Shown in pieces: positions 51,542-63,954 of a stretch of DNA of 64,000 nt; within the stretch, counting starts at the first letter, position 1; the number at the start of each line of letters is the position of its first letter. The DNA is from Brugia malayi (lineage: Eukaryota > Nematoda > Chromadorea > Rhabditida > Onchocercidae). The position numbers were made by a program, and so were the translations under genes. The stretch is taken from NCBI RefSeq assembly GCF_000002995.4, contig NW_025062478.1:11714001-11778000 (forward strand), written 5' to 3'. Under the pieces are notes generated by a model. It searched no databases and was not told where the DNA came from. It was given only the letters and a program-made list of their open reading frames with translations.

Positions 51542-52741
51542 TTATCGAGATAAAATAACCAGCTTGGATTCTTCGGCGGTATTTGGGATCGATGTCTTTG
51601 CTGGAGTTACTTCTTCACTTGTTCCTGAATTTTTCAGTGCTACCTCATCGGCCTCAAGTAAAGCAGTAAGTTCACTGTAATATAAAGCAACTGTTTGCGG
51701 TGCCAATTTGCGTCGTAAATATGAAACTACAACTGGATGATCAGCAAAGTTGTCTTCGAAGCAATGCTCTGATTTTGTCAACAAATGGAAAAGCTGAAAG
51801 ATAAAAAAGGAAAAAATTAAGTAAAATCACTTATAATACATTTCTTTGAATAATTCAATTCCCTAACTTGAAATATTCTATTTGCAAACAGATATTTTAT
51901 TATGGATTACTTCAACCGATTTCAGCCTGTGCAATTTATCGCACTTCATTTTTACTTAATAATATTTACATAACAGATTCTGAATTTTACTATAATTACA
52001 GTTGTTGTGCAACTGCTTTTTTGTTATTCTGATACTTTACCACAATGAAGAGATTAAAAGTTTACAAAATTATTTTTCAGAGCAACTAAAATTCTCAAAC
52101 ATAAAATATGACTTAGTTAAAAGATACCCAACCTTATCTTCTCGATAACTTTTCAAATCATTCAATATATCTTTGGAATTTAACTGCGCTTCGTCTTTGC
52201 GTAACTTTCGCAATTTATTTTCTGCAAACAATTTATAATTTAATAAAAATTCTCAATCTGTTCTGTGCTACTGCAATTTGATCAATTCCTGCTTCAAATC
52301 GTACTTCATGAAAAAAGGTTATCACTGGAGTGATCATCTTTATTTATTTTTCTTAATACTTTCCAAATTAACTCCATAATTAACTTCTATATGAGTTTCT
52401 TATATAGGCACACTAGAATTAACAATTCATTCTAGACTAAGCACAGTACTAAAATTTTATTCATCCAGAGAATAGCTTGAGTTTACTTACAAAATTTTTA
52501 CTTCTTCCTTAAAAAAAAAAAAAAAAAGAAAAATTACTTATGATTCCTATAATTATTCTTATTCACTACCAATACTATCTTACTAAATCCATTGAAATTA
52601 TGTTAAGTTAATCTTCATTATGTTAAATTTCCTTCACTTAATTAATCTTAATTAATCACAATTGGATTTACCCAAAGTTTTGATATAATTCTCGTCCACT
52701 TCCGTTTTTGTTATTGCTTCCCATTTAGGAAATGTATCCAT
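51542..52741 (-). CDS. Unknown 136-residue protein, first cistron upstream of kaptin
   Basis: Three exons on the minus strand: 52741-52672, 52221-52133 and 51793-51542. They join in frame to 136 residues. The protein starts MDTFPKWEAITKTEVDENYI, has a charged, probably helical region (ENKLRKLRKDEAQLNSKDIL) and then a conserved-looking core, HPVVVSYLRRKLAPQTVALY, followed by SELTALLEADEVALK. It ends in a Ser/Thr/Glu-rich tail. There is no signal peptide or membrane segment. I do not recognise the family. Splice sites are standard and the composition is clearly coding. It shares strand and close spacing with kaptin, so the two may be co-transcribed, which hints at a related role but does not show one. 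An in-frame stop precedes the ATG, supporting this start. Confidence 0.72.
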
Positions 52742-54694
52742 TTAGCAATTTCCGACAAATTTCATTTCTAATCCAATAAATCAGATATATTCGTGTAATT
52801 TGATCAAAACGAAGAAGCACTAAAATTTGATTAATTTCAAGTGCAACAAAATAAAATGATAAAATTCACTGAAGTTCAATCTAATGAAAATAACTTCATT
52901 GTATAAAAATAAGTGATTAGTAATTTACTGTTACGATATCAATTAACCCTAATTATTTTAAATTCTAAAACTAAATAATACCTGTTTAGCACTTGCTGGC
53001 ATATTCTAAACGAAAATAATTTCACAATTAGAATAATTTCTTAAATACAAAATGAAATATCAAATGATACAAAAAATGGAAAATTACAACAAACATACAT
53101 CAAAATTATTTTGCGATAGGTTTAAGCTTAAATTGCTACTTACTTATTTATCATTTATCAAAATTATTTCCTAATTTGATGCAAATCTATTTGGCATTCA
53201 TGGATAATTTGAGATGTATTATTTCGATATATTTATTGCTTTTTGTGGAAATTTGCACCCTATTTACGTTTTTCTTTTTTTTTTTTTTTTTATTATATTG
53301 AAAAATATAATTTAATTGATGAATGTAAGCATGTTTTTTATGTTTTTTTTTTTTTTTTTTTTTTTTTTTCTATCTTATATATGTATATCTTTGTGGATAA
53401 AAGATGTATTTTTTGATTAGTGGAAAGTTATTAGTGGAATTTTGAGTTGCTTAATTAGTTGACTTTATTATTATTTTCTTCTTTATCTTCCGAACTTTTT
53501 TTCTAAATTTATCTTTGTGTCTTTTAATATGGTTGCAATAGGAAATAGGTGAAAGGGACATTTAGTCACTTTATGCCTGATTATCTAATCATTAAGTGAT
53601 ATGGCTCTTTCCTTGCATGCGACATTTCGGTCATTCCCACGTTAAATTTTACATATTCGAGTAATGATGTCGAAGTTATAATAACTTTCGTGTGTAATAT
53701 GTAATATAGCTTATGAAAACTTTTGTTAAAATTTAGGAGGAAAAAAAAAGATGACAAATGGAAAATTTTGATAAATTAAAAGAAAAAACGACTTCTATTT
53801 TGTTGAAATTTTGTAAGAATTAAAAATGAAAGTGTTACTAATCATTGTTTGATCTTTCTTCTCTTTCTTCTTCTTTCTAATTCGAAATGAAATAAATATG
53901 GAATATTTGGAATATTTGCTTGCATTGAACTGATAAAATCTCATAATTTTTTCTGATTTCATAATCCTCGGCCCGAGTCGCATTTTAGATAGGAGTTAAA
54001 CACGGCCGAGTCACAATTTAATGGTTTATGAAGACATTTGCTTAGTACTATTTATTGCTGTTCGTGTCATAACCTTTGTGTGGTTGCGTTTTGTTCTGCT
54101 ACCGCGGTAGTGTCACGTAGAGGAATTTAAGTTTATTCGATTTTTTGGTTAAACTTTTCTTCTGATTGCATTTTTGCATTGGCAAATAAATTGACAAATT
54201 TTCGATTAATTGTTGATTTCTAGGATTGATAAATAAATTTGAGATTGTTTAGCTAAATTTGTGGAATTTCTGATGAGTCTTCTAAATTCTAATAGCATTT
54301 TGTAACAAAGGTCACTTCCGTTGTAAGCTTTCTTGAAAGATGAACGATTATTTATTGGCCTGTAAAACTAGCCGGTATAGCCTGTCAAACTCTTGGTTAA
54401 AGTTTTCTTTAGCATTTTAATCATTGAAAGTTTTTTTCTGGGTGGTATTACTAAACATTGTACTAAATTGTTTGCTTCTGGTTAAAGTTTTAGAATTTGC
54501 TACTAAAATCACAATTTTTTATGTTTGCTTTTTATCACATTGGCATTACATTATAACCAATGACGACTCATTTTATGAGATCTTTTTTACAAACTTTCTG
54601 ACCTAATAACTTAATTTCAGTCTGGTTTCCCTCATCTTCTTGATTTATTTCTTGAATTCTAAAGCTGACAGATATAGTATCAACGACATAAGAT
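52742..54694. other. Divergent intergenic region with regulatory-looking motifs
   Basis: The region separates the minus-strand operon from eIF4A3 on the plus strand, so it should hold promoters for both. Poly-T runs lie at 53,275-53,292 and 53,343-53,370. The GC-richer part (53,965-54,120) contains two CGGCC(C)GAGTC motifs and a perfect 12-bp palindrome, CTACCGCGGTAG, at 54,099-54,110. No other gene is supported. Confidence 0.5.
54612..54694 (+). promoter_or_regulatory. Splice acceptor and leader of eIF4A3
   Basis: TTAATTTCAG ends at 54,620, giving a 74-nt leader before the ATG at 54,695. This is a good candidate spliced-leader site. Confidence 0.45.
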
Positions 54695-57600
54695 ATGTCA
54701 AAGCGAAATCGAAAACAGATCGAGCCAACGGCGGAAGATCTGTCAAACGTTGAGTTTGAAACATCGGAAGAGGTTGATGTTGTGCATACTTTTGATAGTA
54801 TGGGACTGGGCGAAGAATTATTGCGTGGAATCTACTCATATGGTTGGTTCTTTTTTTTTTTTTAAACAAAAAAGGAAAATTTGCTTGAAGAATAGGACGG
54901 TGAAAAAGTTACCCAAAGGAACAGTTGTACGCTACTACCAACATGACGGTTGTGAGTAAAACTATAATTGTAAAGAAAACTCTGTTCCAAGCCTCGTTCT
55001 ATTGCAGCTTGTTTATGTGTATTGCAGCTTGTTTATGATTTAAAAAATTTATTGGCATTGAAATATATTTTCCATTGGCTAATCATTTTGTTTGCATTTC
55101 CACGCTATAAAAATTGTTTAAATAACTTTAGTTGTTTCGTCACTTACTCATATTGATACTTGGTAATACTGCAGGATTTGAAAAGCCGTCTGCAATTCAA
55201 CAGCGTGCTATCAAACAAATTGTCAAGGGTCGGGATGTTATCGCACAGTAAGTTATATTCTAAATTAATTTGATGAGGAAATGTGATCATGTTGATTGTA
55301 AGTTTAGGCAATATGCAAGATAGATTTGACTTTCAATCATAGTGATTGATTTTCATCAATTACAATATTTCAGAGCCCAATCTGGTACCGGAAAGACGGC
55401 GACATTTAGTATTGCTGTATTGCAATCGTTGGATATATCGCTACGTGAAACACAGGCGCTTATCTTATCACCAACTCGAGAATTAGCTGTGCAAATACAA
55501 AAGGTATGCGTATTTATTTAATTCACGTTTGCCATGAAATTGAGACCTTACAAAAGTAGTTTTGAATCTTTTAGGTTGTACTTGCTTTGGGTGATTACTT
55601 GAACGTGCAGTGCCATGCATGCATAGGAGGTACAAATGTTGGTGAAGATATTCGTAAACTTGACTATGGTCAACATGTCGTTTCGGGAACTCCTGGACGA
55701 GTTTTTGGTGAGTAATTTTAAAAAGTTTGAGTAAAGTGTTTTGGGGCAATGTTTTTGCAATCATTTAATGCTACTGTTGGAATCAAGAGTTTTTAATATA
55801 TAATATTGGTTGTTTAGGATGGCTGAAAAAAGCTTTATAATATTGGTATATAAAGCTTTATAATATTGGTATATAATATTGGTTGTTTAGGATGGCAGAA
55901 AAAAAAACTTAGGATGGCTGAAAAAAGCTCAGTAAATCTTTAAAAGCAAAACGAAAGATTATTGTTCTAGATATGATCAGACGCCGCAATTTGCGTACTC
56001 GAAGCATAAAAATGTTGGTACTCGATGAAGCCGATGAAATGCTTAACAAAGGATTCAAGGAGCAACTTTATGATATCTATCGTTATCTTCCACCTGGTGC
56101 ACAAGTTGTACTTCTTTCAGCAACCCTTCCTCATGAAATTCTTGAGATGACAAGCAAATTTATGACTGATCCTATTCGTATCCTCGTAAAACGGTTAGTT
56201 TTAACAATTTTTTTAATCGATTTTAGTTGTTAAGTTCGCCAGCAATGTTGATTCATCAAAGTTATTTTGTGTGATTTGTAAAAAGTGCATCATCAGTATT
56301 TTGGTTTCATGTTTTAATATCTAACGGAAATAAGAAGGTGAATAATAAATGCAAAACGAATGAGTTTAATGAATGTAAACTGATAATACATGTACAGGAC
56401 TTTATGATTGCTAACAAAAATATTTTTCAGTGATGAATTGACACTAGAAGGCATCAAGCAGTTCTTTGTAGCAGTTGATCGAGAAGAATGGAAATTCGAT
56501 ACATTGTGTGATTTATACGATACTCTTACAATCACACAGGCAGTAATTTTTTGCAACACTCGAAGAAAGGTTATTTTTTAAATGTGATAGAAGGGAAGTT
56601 TCTGGCGAAGTTTGTTGGCATATGAATAGTTGGAAGCTTACTTTCCAGTACATGTGACATGTTTCGTTAGTTTGGCAAGAGTTGTTATGCAAACTGATTG
56701 CACGTGCTGATTTAGTAGCGACAACATATCAATATCTCGAATAATATTCGAATTTGATGTTTCCAAGAACGAAAAGAGTGATTTATAGGTTGATTGGTTG
56801 GCTGAGAAATTAAAAGAGGCAAATTTCACAGTGTCATCTATGCATGGAGAAATGGAACAAAAGGAGCGTGACGCAATTATGAAGGAATTCCGTGGGGGCG
56901 CCAGGTTGCTTTTAACATTAAAGAATAATATGGGACTAGCATTTTACTTTTTGTATTTTAAACAGCTATTAGCAATACTCCAGTTTTCAAATTTGGTATT
57001 TTTGAATTGATTTAAATTTCATACATAAAATTTTTTAGTCGTTTATTGATTTCAACGGATGTATTTGCGCGTGGATTGGATATACCACAAGTGTCACTTG
57101 TTGTCAATTATGACTTGCCAAACAATCGTGAATTGTATATCCATCGGTAAGTTTGTTGAACAGTAAAATCTTTAAATTCTTTCATCCTGTTTTAATTCAT
57201 TAAATAAAAGACGGCAACAAGTTTACACCATTTATAGAATTGGACGATCTGGTCGTTTCGGTCGTAAGGGTGTTGCCATTAATTTCGTGAAATCTGATGA
57301 CATCCGTATTTTGCGTGATATTGAACAATATTATGCCACTCAAATTGATGAAATGCCAATGAATGGTTGGTGGTTTTGTTTTTTATTATGTTGTTTAAGA
57401 ATTTCAACAGTTGCTTTTATATTCAATTTGCATGTTTGATTCTCACTTTTCGAACACTTCAAACAATTGCAGTTGTCGTTATTAAGTAAATTTGGTTAGA
57501 TGTTAGGATCTCTTGTAGCAAAATAGGAATAAGTAAATACTGGAATGCAATTATTACTCCAGTAATTTTCAGTTTGCTAAAGCTTCTCGATACTAGAATC

Positions 57601-57827
57601 ATTCTTATATGTTTATTCTGATATAGTAAACAGCAATAAAACAACTTGCACTGAATTTTGTAGAACTTGACCTTATTTGTTTGAATGCATTTCTGATATT
57701 ATACTGCTGTTGTCGTTGGTCTTGCGAATAATTTTTCGCTGCTATTTTCTTGCTTACGAGCTGAAAATATTGTCTCAAAAAAATCGATTATTATTTTCCA
57801 TTGATTTCAGTGGCAGATCTCATCTGA
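54695..57827 (+). CDS. EIF4A3: DEAD-box RNA helicase eIF4A3 (exon junction complex core)
   Basis: Ten exons: 54695-54842, 55175-55247, 55374-55503, 55575-55707, 55971-56193, 56431-56569, 56789-56904, 57039-57146, 57238-57365 and 57811-57827. They join in frame to 404 residues (human 411). DEAD-box motifs in order: Q motif ([12 protein letters not shown]), motif [10 protein letters not shown], Ia PTRELA, GG, Ib [46 protein letters not shown] and [15 protein letters not shown]. The C-terminus ends DEMPMNVADLI, the eIF4A3 signature rather than eIF4A1/2. The protein clamps RNA upstream of exon junctions and is the anchor for mRNA export and nonsense-mediated decay. The last exon supplies only the final five residues and the stop. 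Confidence 0.97.
55795..55940. repeat. Local duplication in eIF4A3 intron 4
   Basis: TATAATATTGGTTGTTTAGG and the following GATGGC(T/A)GAAAAAA block are repeated two to three times, with TTTATAATATTGGTATATA between them. This looks like slippage-type tandem duplication inside the intron. Confidence 0.8.
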
Positions 57828-58479
57828 TATGTTGGATTTTCAAAACAATATTGATAAGAAAATGGACGAAATTTTTAAATATATATCGTAATTTGTTGAT
57901 GTTGTGTTTTTTCTCGAAGTTCATTCTTCCAGAAGTCAGCAGTTTGGAAAAAATCATGTTTTATGCATCTTGATATAATGTAAAAGGGACAGCGAAATTT
58001 GAATTATATTTTGTTTTTAGTTTTTTCTTTTGATGTTTTTAATCAGATTGATGGCAACATAAATCTTTATAACTGTTTTTCTTATTTAAAATTCGTTATG
58101 TTTTCAGTGATGCTGTCGTTAACTATTATTTATATTCCACTGATCATTAGTTTTGTTTGTTGATGATGCCGAATAATAAATTTATATTCCTCTGTTCGAA
58201 AGCGGATAAAAATGACTGATAATAGGTTTTTAGGAGGAATTCCAGCTATGTCTTTGAAAGTTGACGAAAGTTTAGAAGTAATTGCTTTCATTTCAATTCC
58301 ATCTTGACGTAGATTATATCTTTTAATTGTTTAAATTATTCCTCATACATTCAAAAACAAAATCATCGGATGAAAGTGTCAGTGATTAGTTGTGAAAGGA
58401 AAAATATATTTACAAAATACACAAATTCTAATAAATTCGTAAATTTTTCAAAATAATTTACTATTCTGTCATTCCTCCA
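57828..58479. other. Convergent 3' ends of eIF4A3 and the ion channel gene
   Basis: 3' flank shared tail-to-tail by the two genes. An AATAAA signal for the plus strand lies at 58,175-58,180, about 350 nt after the eIF4A3 stop. I see no canonical signal for the minus-strand gene in this stretch. Confidence 0.55.
58175..58180 (+). terminator. Candidate polyadenylation signal of eIF4A3
   Basis: Canonical AATAAA hexamer about 350 nt downstream of the eIF4A3 stop codon and before the convergent gene's stop. Its use is not shown. Confidence 0.4.
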
Positions 58480-61400
58480 CTATGTTCGAGTGTACTGAAT
58501 AAATAGTACCACCAATATACAAGCTAAAATGAACAAAATATTTGGTAGACTTAATGTTATCTTTTTCTATAGTTAATTTTTAAATTTCTCAACTAACTTT
58601 TAGTGTCATATCTAAATTAATGTTAGTTGCTGAATGAAAAATGAACAATTGATCATTACATTTGAATTGACTTTTCCTTTGGGATAACTTTTATGAAGTT
58701 ACTTACAAGTAAAACATATATGCCATCACTCATTTATACGAATAAATTAAAATGAAGAAGATTTAAAACTCACATTGAAAAGAGTAAATGCAAGTGGAAA
58801 GCATACAAGTGATAATTTGTCAACCGTTTCCGGTCTAATATCAATTGTTAATAAACTTCGTTTACCGGAATATCGATTAGGATAAGTGGCCTGAGGGTTT
58901 AGAGAAGAAAAATATGATAAATTAATTTTTTAGCATAATAAAAACTATTAGCAATTTGTATTGCTTTATAAAATTAATCAACAGCTCATATATTTATTTT
59001 ACCACAATATGCAAATCGAATAATTTTTTATTACCAAAAATAAATAGAAAAATTGTTAAAAACTCTTCGTCAGCTAATTAACTTAATCAGCTAATTAATT
59101 AACTAACCTTTTCAGATGTAAATAATCCATCAACATCGAAATTTGTAACCTCTGAAATATGAGTAGGATGAGATAAATTTTGTATACTTAATGATGGTGA
59201 TGGTAATTTTCGAAAGATTGATGCTTCCATCGTATTATTTTGCAATTTTCCCTTTTGTTTTCTTCCATGCATTAAATTTGTTGATGGAAATAATGAGTAA
59301 GCTGAAAAAAAAAAGAAGGAAAGAGAAGAAAAACAAATTAATTTTATAGCAATTTGAAAAAGATTTTAAACGATTTAAAAAAGAAAACGAAAGAATTTGA
59401 AGTAAAAAAAAAAAAAAAAAAAGAAAATGAATCTAACAAAATTCATTTTTTCCTTTTTTTAATTATGTTTTTATTTATTTTCTCCCTTTTTCTTTCTTTT
59501 TTTTTTTCTTCATGTAATTATGTAATTGTATGAATGTAAATAAAATTTTAATAAATTCAATTACATTCTTAATATTTTAATAAATAAACGATAATACAAA
59601 AAAAAAAAAAAAACAGACAAATAGAAGAAAAAAGGAAGAAGAAAAAAAAAAAAACCTACTTTTCTTTTCTCTAAAAAGATTAATTAGATAATTTTTATTA
59701 AAAAAAAAAAAAAATTAAAAAGAAAACCATTAATTTATTTCCAATGATAACTTACTTCTTGATAAGCAATCAGGACGATGATAAATATCATTAGTATTTG
59801 GTGATACTGATGACAAGCATAATTGTTGTGAACGATGTTGTTTACATTGTCGTTGTTTTCTTGTTATTTTTTTCTTCAAATTTCCACCAAAACAACGTGT
59901 TATGAAGCATACAAATGCTAATTCAACTATTGTACAAAAAACAAATGTAATACAACCTGCAAATATTACTAATAATAATTAATATTAATAATAAAATGAT
60001 TTCTTCTCTCTCTCTCTCTCTCTCTCGTTTCAAAATTTATTCTAATTTATTAAGGTTTATTTCAGTAATTTAAATTAATTTAAAATTCATTTTCAAATTC
60101 ATCTAAATTTTTTAAAATTTATTTCAAGAAATTTATTCCAATTAAATAATTAAACAATGTTATATTAATTACATGAATAAATTGCATTAATATAATTTAA
60201 AAAAAAAAGGAAAAGTTTAACTTACCGAGCATCCAAACATCCATAGCTTTAATATATGAAACTCGTGGAAGATTTTTGAGAATATTACCAAATTGAAATG
60301 TCAAAGCAAGCAAAGATGACACACCAACCGTTGTGCGTGCTGGCAATGCCTTAGGTTCCATGCAAAAGCCAACCCAACTAACAATAATTGTTAAATAAGT
60401 TGGTATATATGCTTGTAGAATATAAAATCCGTAACGTCGTTTAAAAGTAAAAATAACCTATAAAAGAGAGAAATTTGTAAAATTCATTAAATTGTTAAGT
60501 AAGCTAAATAATTAAATTTTGATTTGCTTTTCATTTTAATTCACTTAATTAACAATAATTATATGTTATAATAATTAATTTATTAGACATATGTATTATA
60601 TATATTATTAAAAAGTAATTCAATGTTAACTTATTATTATATATATATTTTCAATGTTAACTTATTATTATATATATATTCAGTGTTAACTTATTATTAT
60701 ATATATATATTCAATGTTAACTTATTATTATATATATATTTATTAAAAAAAAGTAATTCAGTGTTAACTTATTTATTCACATATTATTTATCTGTTTATT
60801 TATTTTGCTTATTTGTTTATTTATTTATACAAATGTTTAAATCAAAAGGTTGAAAATTGAGAAAAATAATCAAGAAATAAAAAATTAGAACTGCAAGAAA
60901 AAAAAAAAATGAGTTAAATAATATTTAAAGAAACAATATGATATATGTATATATAAAAGTTATACTATTTATTTGCTTATTTATTTATTCATTTGTTAAT
61001 TAAATTGAAATTATATTTAGTAAATAACTGAAACAAAAAAAAAAGAAAAAAAGAAAAGAACTGAATAATAAAAATTAAAATTATTTAATAAATGATTGAA
61101 AAAAAAAAAAAAAAAAAAACAATTATAGAATCACATTCTACCTTTATCATTTTCATTTATTTTTTTATCAGTAATATTTACCTGAAGTTGATCCCAATAA
61201 CCATTTGGATAAAGTATTGTCTCATTATTTGTCCTATAACATACTAAATCGAAATCCGGTAACTGAACCGGTTTCATTAATGTAATCGCATTTTTCATCC
61301 ATCGTAATGTTACTTCATCTTTATTATGCGAATATGATTCAAATCTTAAAGTACTGCAAAAAAAAACAAAAAAAAAAAAAAACAAAAAACAAAATAAACA

Positions 61401-63873
61401 AATTTTATTATTTCAAATTTATATTAATTATTTGCTATATGTTTAAAAAAAAAGGAACAGAAAATACATTTCAGTATTAAATTTAATTTGTCTTTTTTTT
61501 TTTTTAAATTCACTTTTGTTTTTAGCTTTATTTTTTAATGAAAAAAAAAAAAAAGTTGAAATTAAAAAATTTTTTTAGGTTAAAAAATCTTCTTTTTTTT
61601 TTTTTCATAAGGAATTTCAAATATTTTCAGATGATTAGTGTAAAATTTTTTTATTACCAAGATTGAGTATCAAAAGGAAATATTCTCAGGTCAAGATCAC
61701 AAGGTGCTTTGACAGACATTCGATAATTAACCCATATAGTACCATTCTAAAAATTTCACAATTTAAAATTAAATTCTAAGATTTTTTCATTTTGAAGTAA
61801 TTTTAAAAAAATGCATTTAGTTTTTATTTTTTATTTTTAAAAATGCATTTCAAATTTGTTAGCACTTTTTTTAAATACAAAGTTTGTTTAATGGATGTTT
61901 TTTTTTTTTTCTATCATTCAAATTCCAGTAATTAAATTCTAAGAGATTTATTTTCTCATTTTAAATCAAACTTTATATTACTCTATTTTTTATATAAAGA
62001 AATTTTTTTGTAAAAACAATGAAAATAATGAATTTTAACTGAGAGATCAATTCTTTTGTATTTTTAGCAACATTAATTTTTCTAAAAAAAAAAGAAAAAA
62101 CATTTTAGAAGAAAACTTTTAAGAAAAAATTAGTAATCAAAATGTGATTAAATTTATGTTTGACATAAAAAAAAAAAAAAAAAAGATTAATAAATGTTAA
62201 ACAAATAGTTTGAGAAATATACCCGTAGTGATATTTGATTTGAAATAAAATGAAAAAACCAAAAAATATTTTAAATTTAATGATAAAATTCAAGGAATTT
62301 GATAATGGATAATAAATTGCATATAAAAAATTTTACCTAAGCAATGGAATTTTTAAAAAAAAAAATTTTTTTTTTTTTTTTTTTTTTCATTTTTTAAGCA
62401 AAATTTATTATAAAACATTTGTAATATTTCATGATTTTCATATTTAGGCGATTGAAAGTTTCTTAATGCCATTAAAATCTCAAAATAAATCTTTTTCTTT
62501 TTTCTTTTTGAAATAATAAAATGTTGACTAGAAATGGATATAAGGAGAAAAATTTTAAAAGAGGAGAAAAAAAAAATATTTGAAATAAAATGAAAAAAAA
62601 AAAAAATTAATGTAAAAAAAAAAAAAAAACAATGTAAAAAAAAAATAATTACTCTCAAAAAAATAATTTTTTATTTTTTCCAAAACTTTATTGCTTCTTG
62701 AAAATTTTCATCAAAGCTTAAGTTAAAAACACATTTTTAAAAGTAATTCTAAAATAATTGAATGAAATACTGCAATCAATGAAATTTATTCACACTAATA
62801 GACAATCTGGCTTAAATCATACAAATAAATTAGGTCTAAATCATTTTTGAATAATGTAAATTAATAATTACTACTTCAAAAATGCTTATCAATAAAAATG
62901 AATCATTTTTAATTTTAAAAAATTTAAAAAATTGTTTCTTCTTTTTTTTTTTTTTGCCTTATTTTTCAACCTTATCACTACTTTATCATTGGGAAAGATA
63001 ATCAATCATTTATTTTTTAATTTTTAGCATAATTCATTGAATTAATTTGCACTAATGAAAAAATTCAATCATATATTTGTAATATTTTTAAAAAGTTTTA
63101 TATCACATATCATAATTCATTTTATTTTTATACAAAATTGATTATTAAAATTAGAAATAATAAATAAACAAAGTAATTAATAAATATTATTTACTTACTT
63201 CATATAAGATAACCATAATATTATCAGTTGGTGAAGCATGTATCATTGTTCGTTTTGCATTAATTATACATGTATTTGGTGTCCAAATATGTGTTATAAA
63301 CCTGCTCAATTAATTTTAATATTTCAATTAAAAATTTTATTTATTTATTTTTTTTTTTTGAATTTAGAAAAAATTCATAACTAAGAAATGTTAATATTTT
63401 AATTGACTGTTTCTTTTTTCCTTTATGCATTAGTTTTTTTTTTTTTTTTTTATTCTTTCTAAAATTAAGCAAATCATTGAAAAGTTTCTAAAAATTAACT
63501 TTAATTAATAAAGTAAAAATTTTAGTGATTAAATGTAAAATAAAAACAAAATTTAAATAAAATCGAAAAAAAAAAAACAAACAAACAATAATGTTATGTC
63601 TTTTTTTAATTCGTTTTTTTTTTTTTTTTTTTTTTTCTCCAAAATGTAATACAATATTGCATTGAAAAATTGGATTTATAATTAAAAATTATTTTATAAA
63701 TTTTTATTTTTGTTTATTTAATTAATTAATTAATTAATTTACTTTGATTCCATTGTTATATTTCGCTTGCAAGCATTATAATTAGCAAAACTTAATGATT
63801 GATCATTCCATAATTGTGTGTATAAAATGTCAACGTTAAAATCAGCGGTAATTTCATTCAATGCTGAAACATC
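58480..63873 (-). CDS. Cys-loop ligand-gated anion channel, ACC/LGC-like, 5' end missing
   Basis: Nine exons on the minus strand: 63873-63743, 63301-63199, 61746-61658, 61353-61182, 60457-60226, 59956-59756, 59301-59108, 58890-58774 and 58566-58480. They join in frame to 441 residues; the start and signal peptide lie beyond the window. The extracellular part has [17 protein letters not shown] and [13 protein letters not shown]. It also has a Cys-loop with 13 residues between cysteines ([15 protein letters not shown]). M1 is [19 protein letters not shown]2 follows [19 protein letters not shown], whose Pro-Ala-Arg is the hallmark of anion selectivity. M3 is [19 protein letters not shown], then a long basic and serine-rich cytoplasmic loop, and M4 is [16 protein letters not shown]. 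By memory the M2 region is closest to nematode acetylcholine-gated chloride channels (ACC, LGC-46 group). The ligand is an inference, and glutamate- or amine-gated relatives are alternatives. The introns are microsatellite-rich. Confidence 0.9.
60001..60026. repeat. (TC)n microsatellite in a channel-gene intron
   Basis: Dinucleotide TC array between the M3 exon (59,756-59,956) and the M1-M2 exon (60,226-60,457). Confidence 0.85.
60615..60755. repeat. Short AT-rich tandem repeat in a channel-gene intron
   Basis: Four copies of a unit of about 32-34 bp, TTCAATGTTAACTTATTATT plus an (AT)n tail of varying length. It leaves a spurious open frame on the plus strand. Confidence 0.85.
61755..63190. 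other. Long AT-rich intron of the channel gene
   Basis: Intron between exons at 63,199-63,301 and 61,658-61,746. It is full of poly-A and poly-T tracts (62,168, 62,360-62,390, 62,590-62,640, 62,941) and carries no other gene. Confidence 0.6.
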
Positions 63874-63902
63874 CTGAAAAAAAATTTTTCTTTTTGCCAT
63901 TT

Positions 63903-63954
<52 letters not shown>

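Noticed and set aside
52984..53010. Minus-strand ATG with MPASAKQ followed by GTATTA as an upstream exon of the 136-residue gene
   Set aside because: There is no in-frame way into the MDTFPKW exon, since an in-frame stop precedes that ATG. Probably chance.
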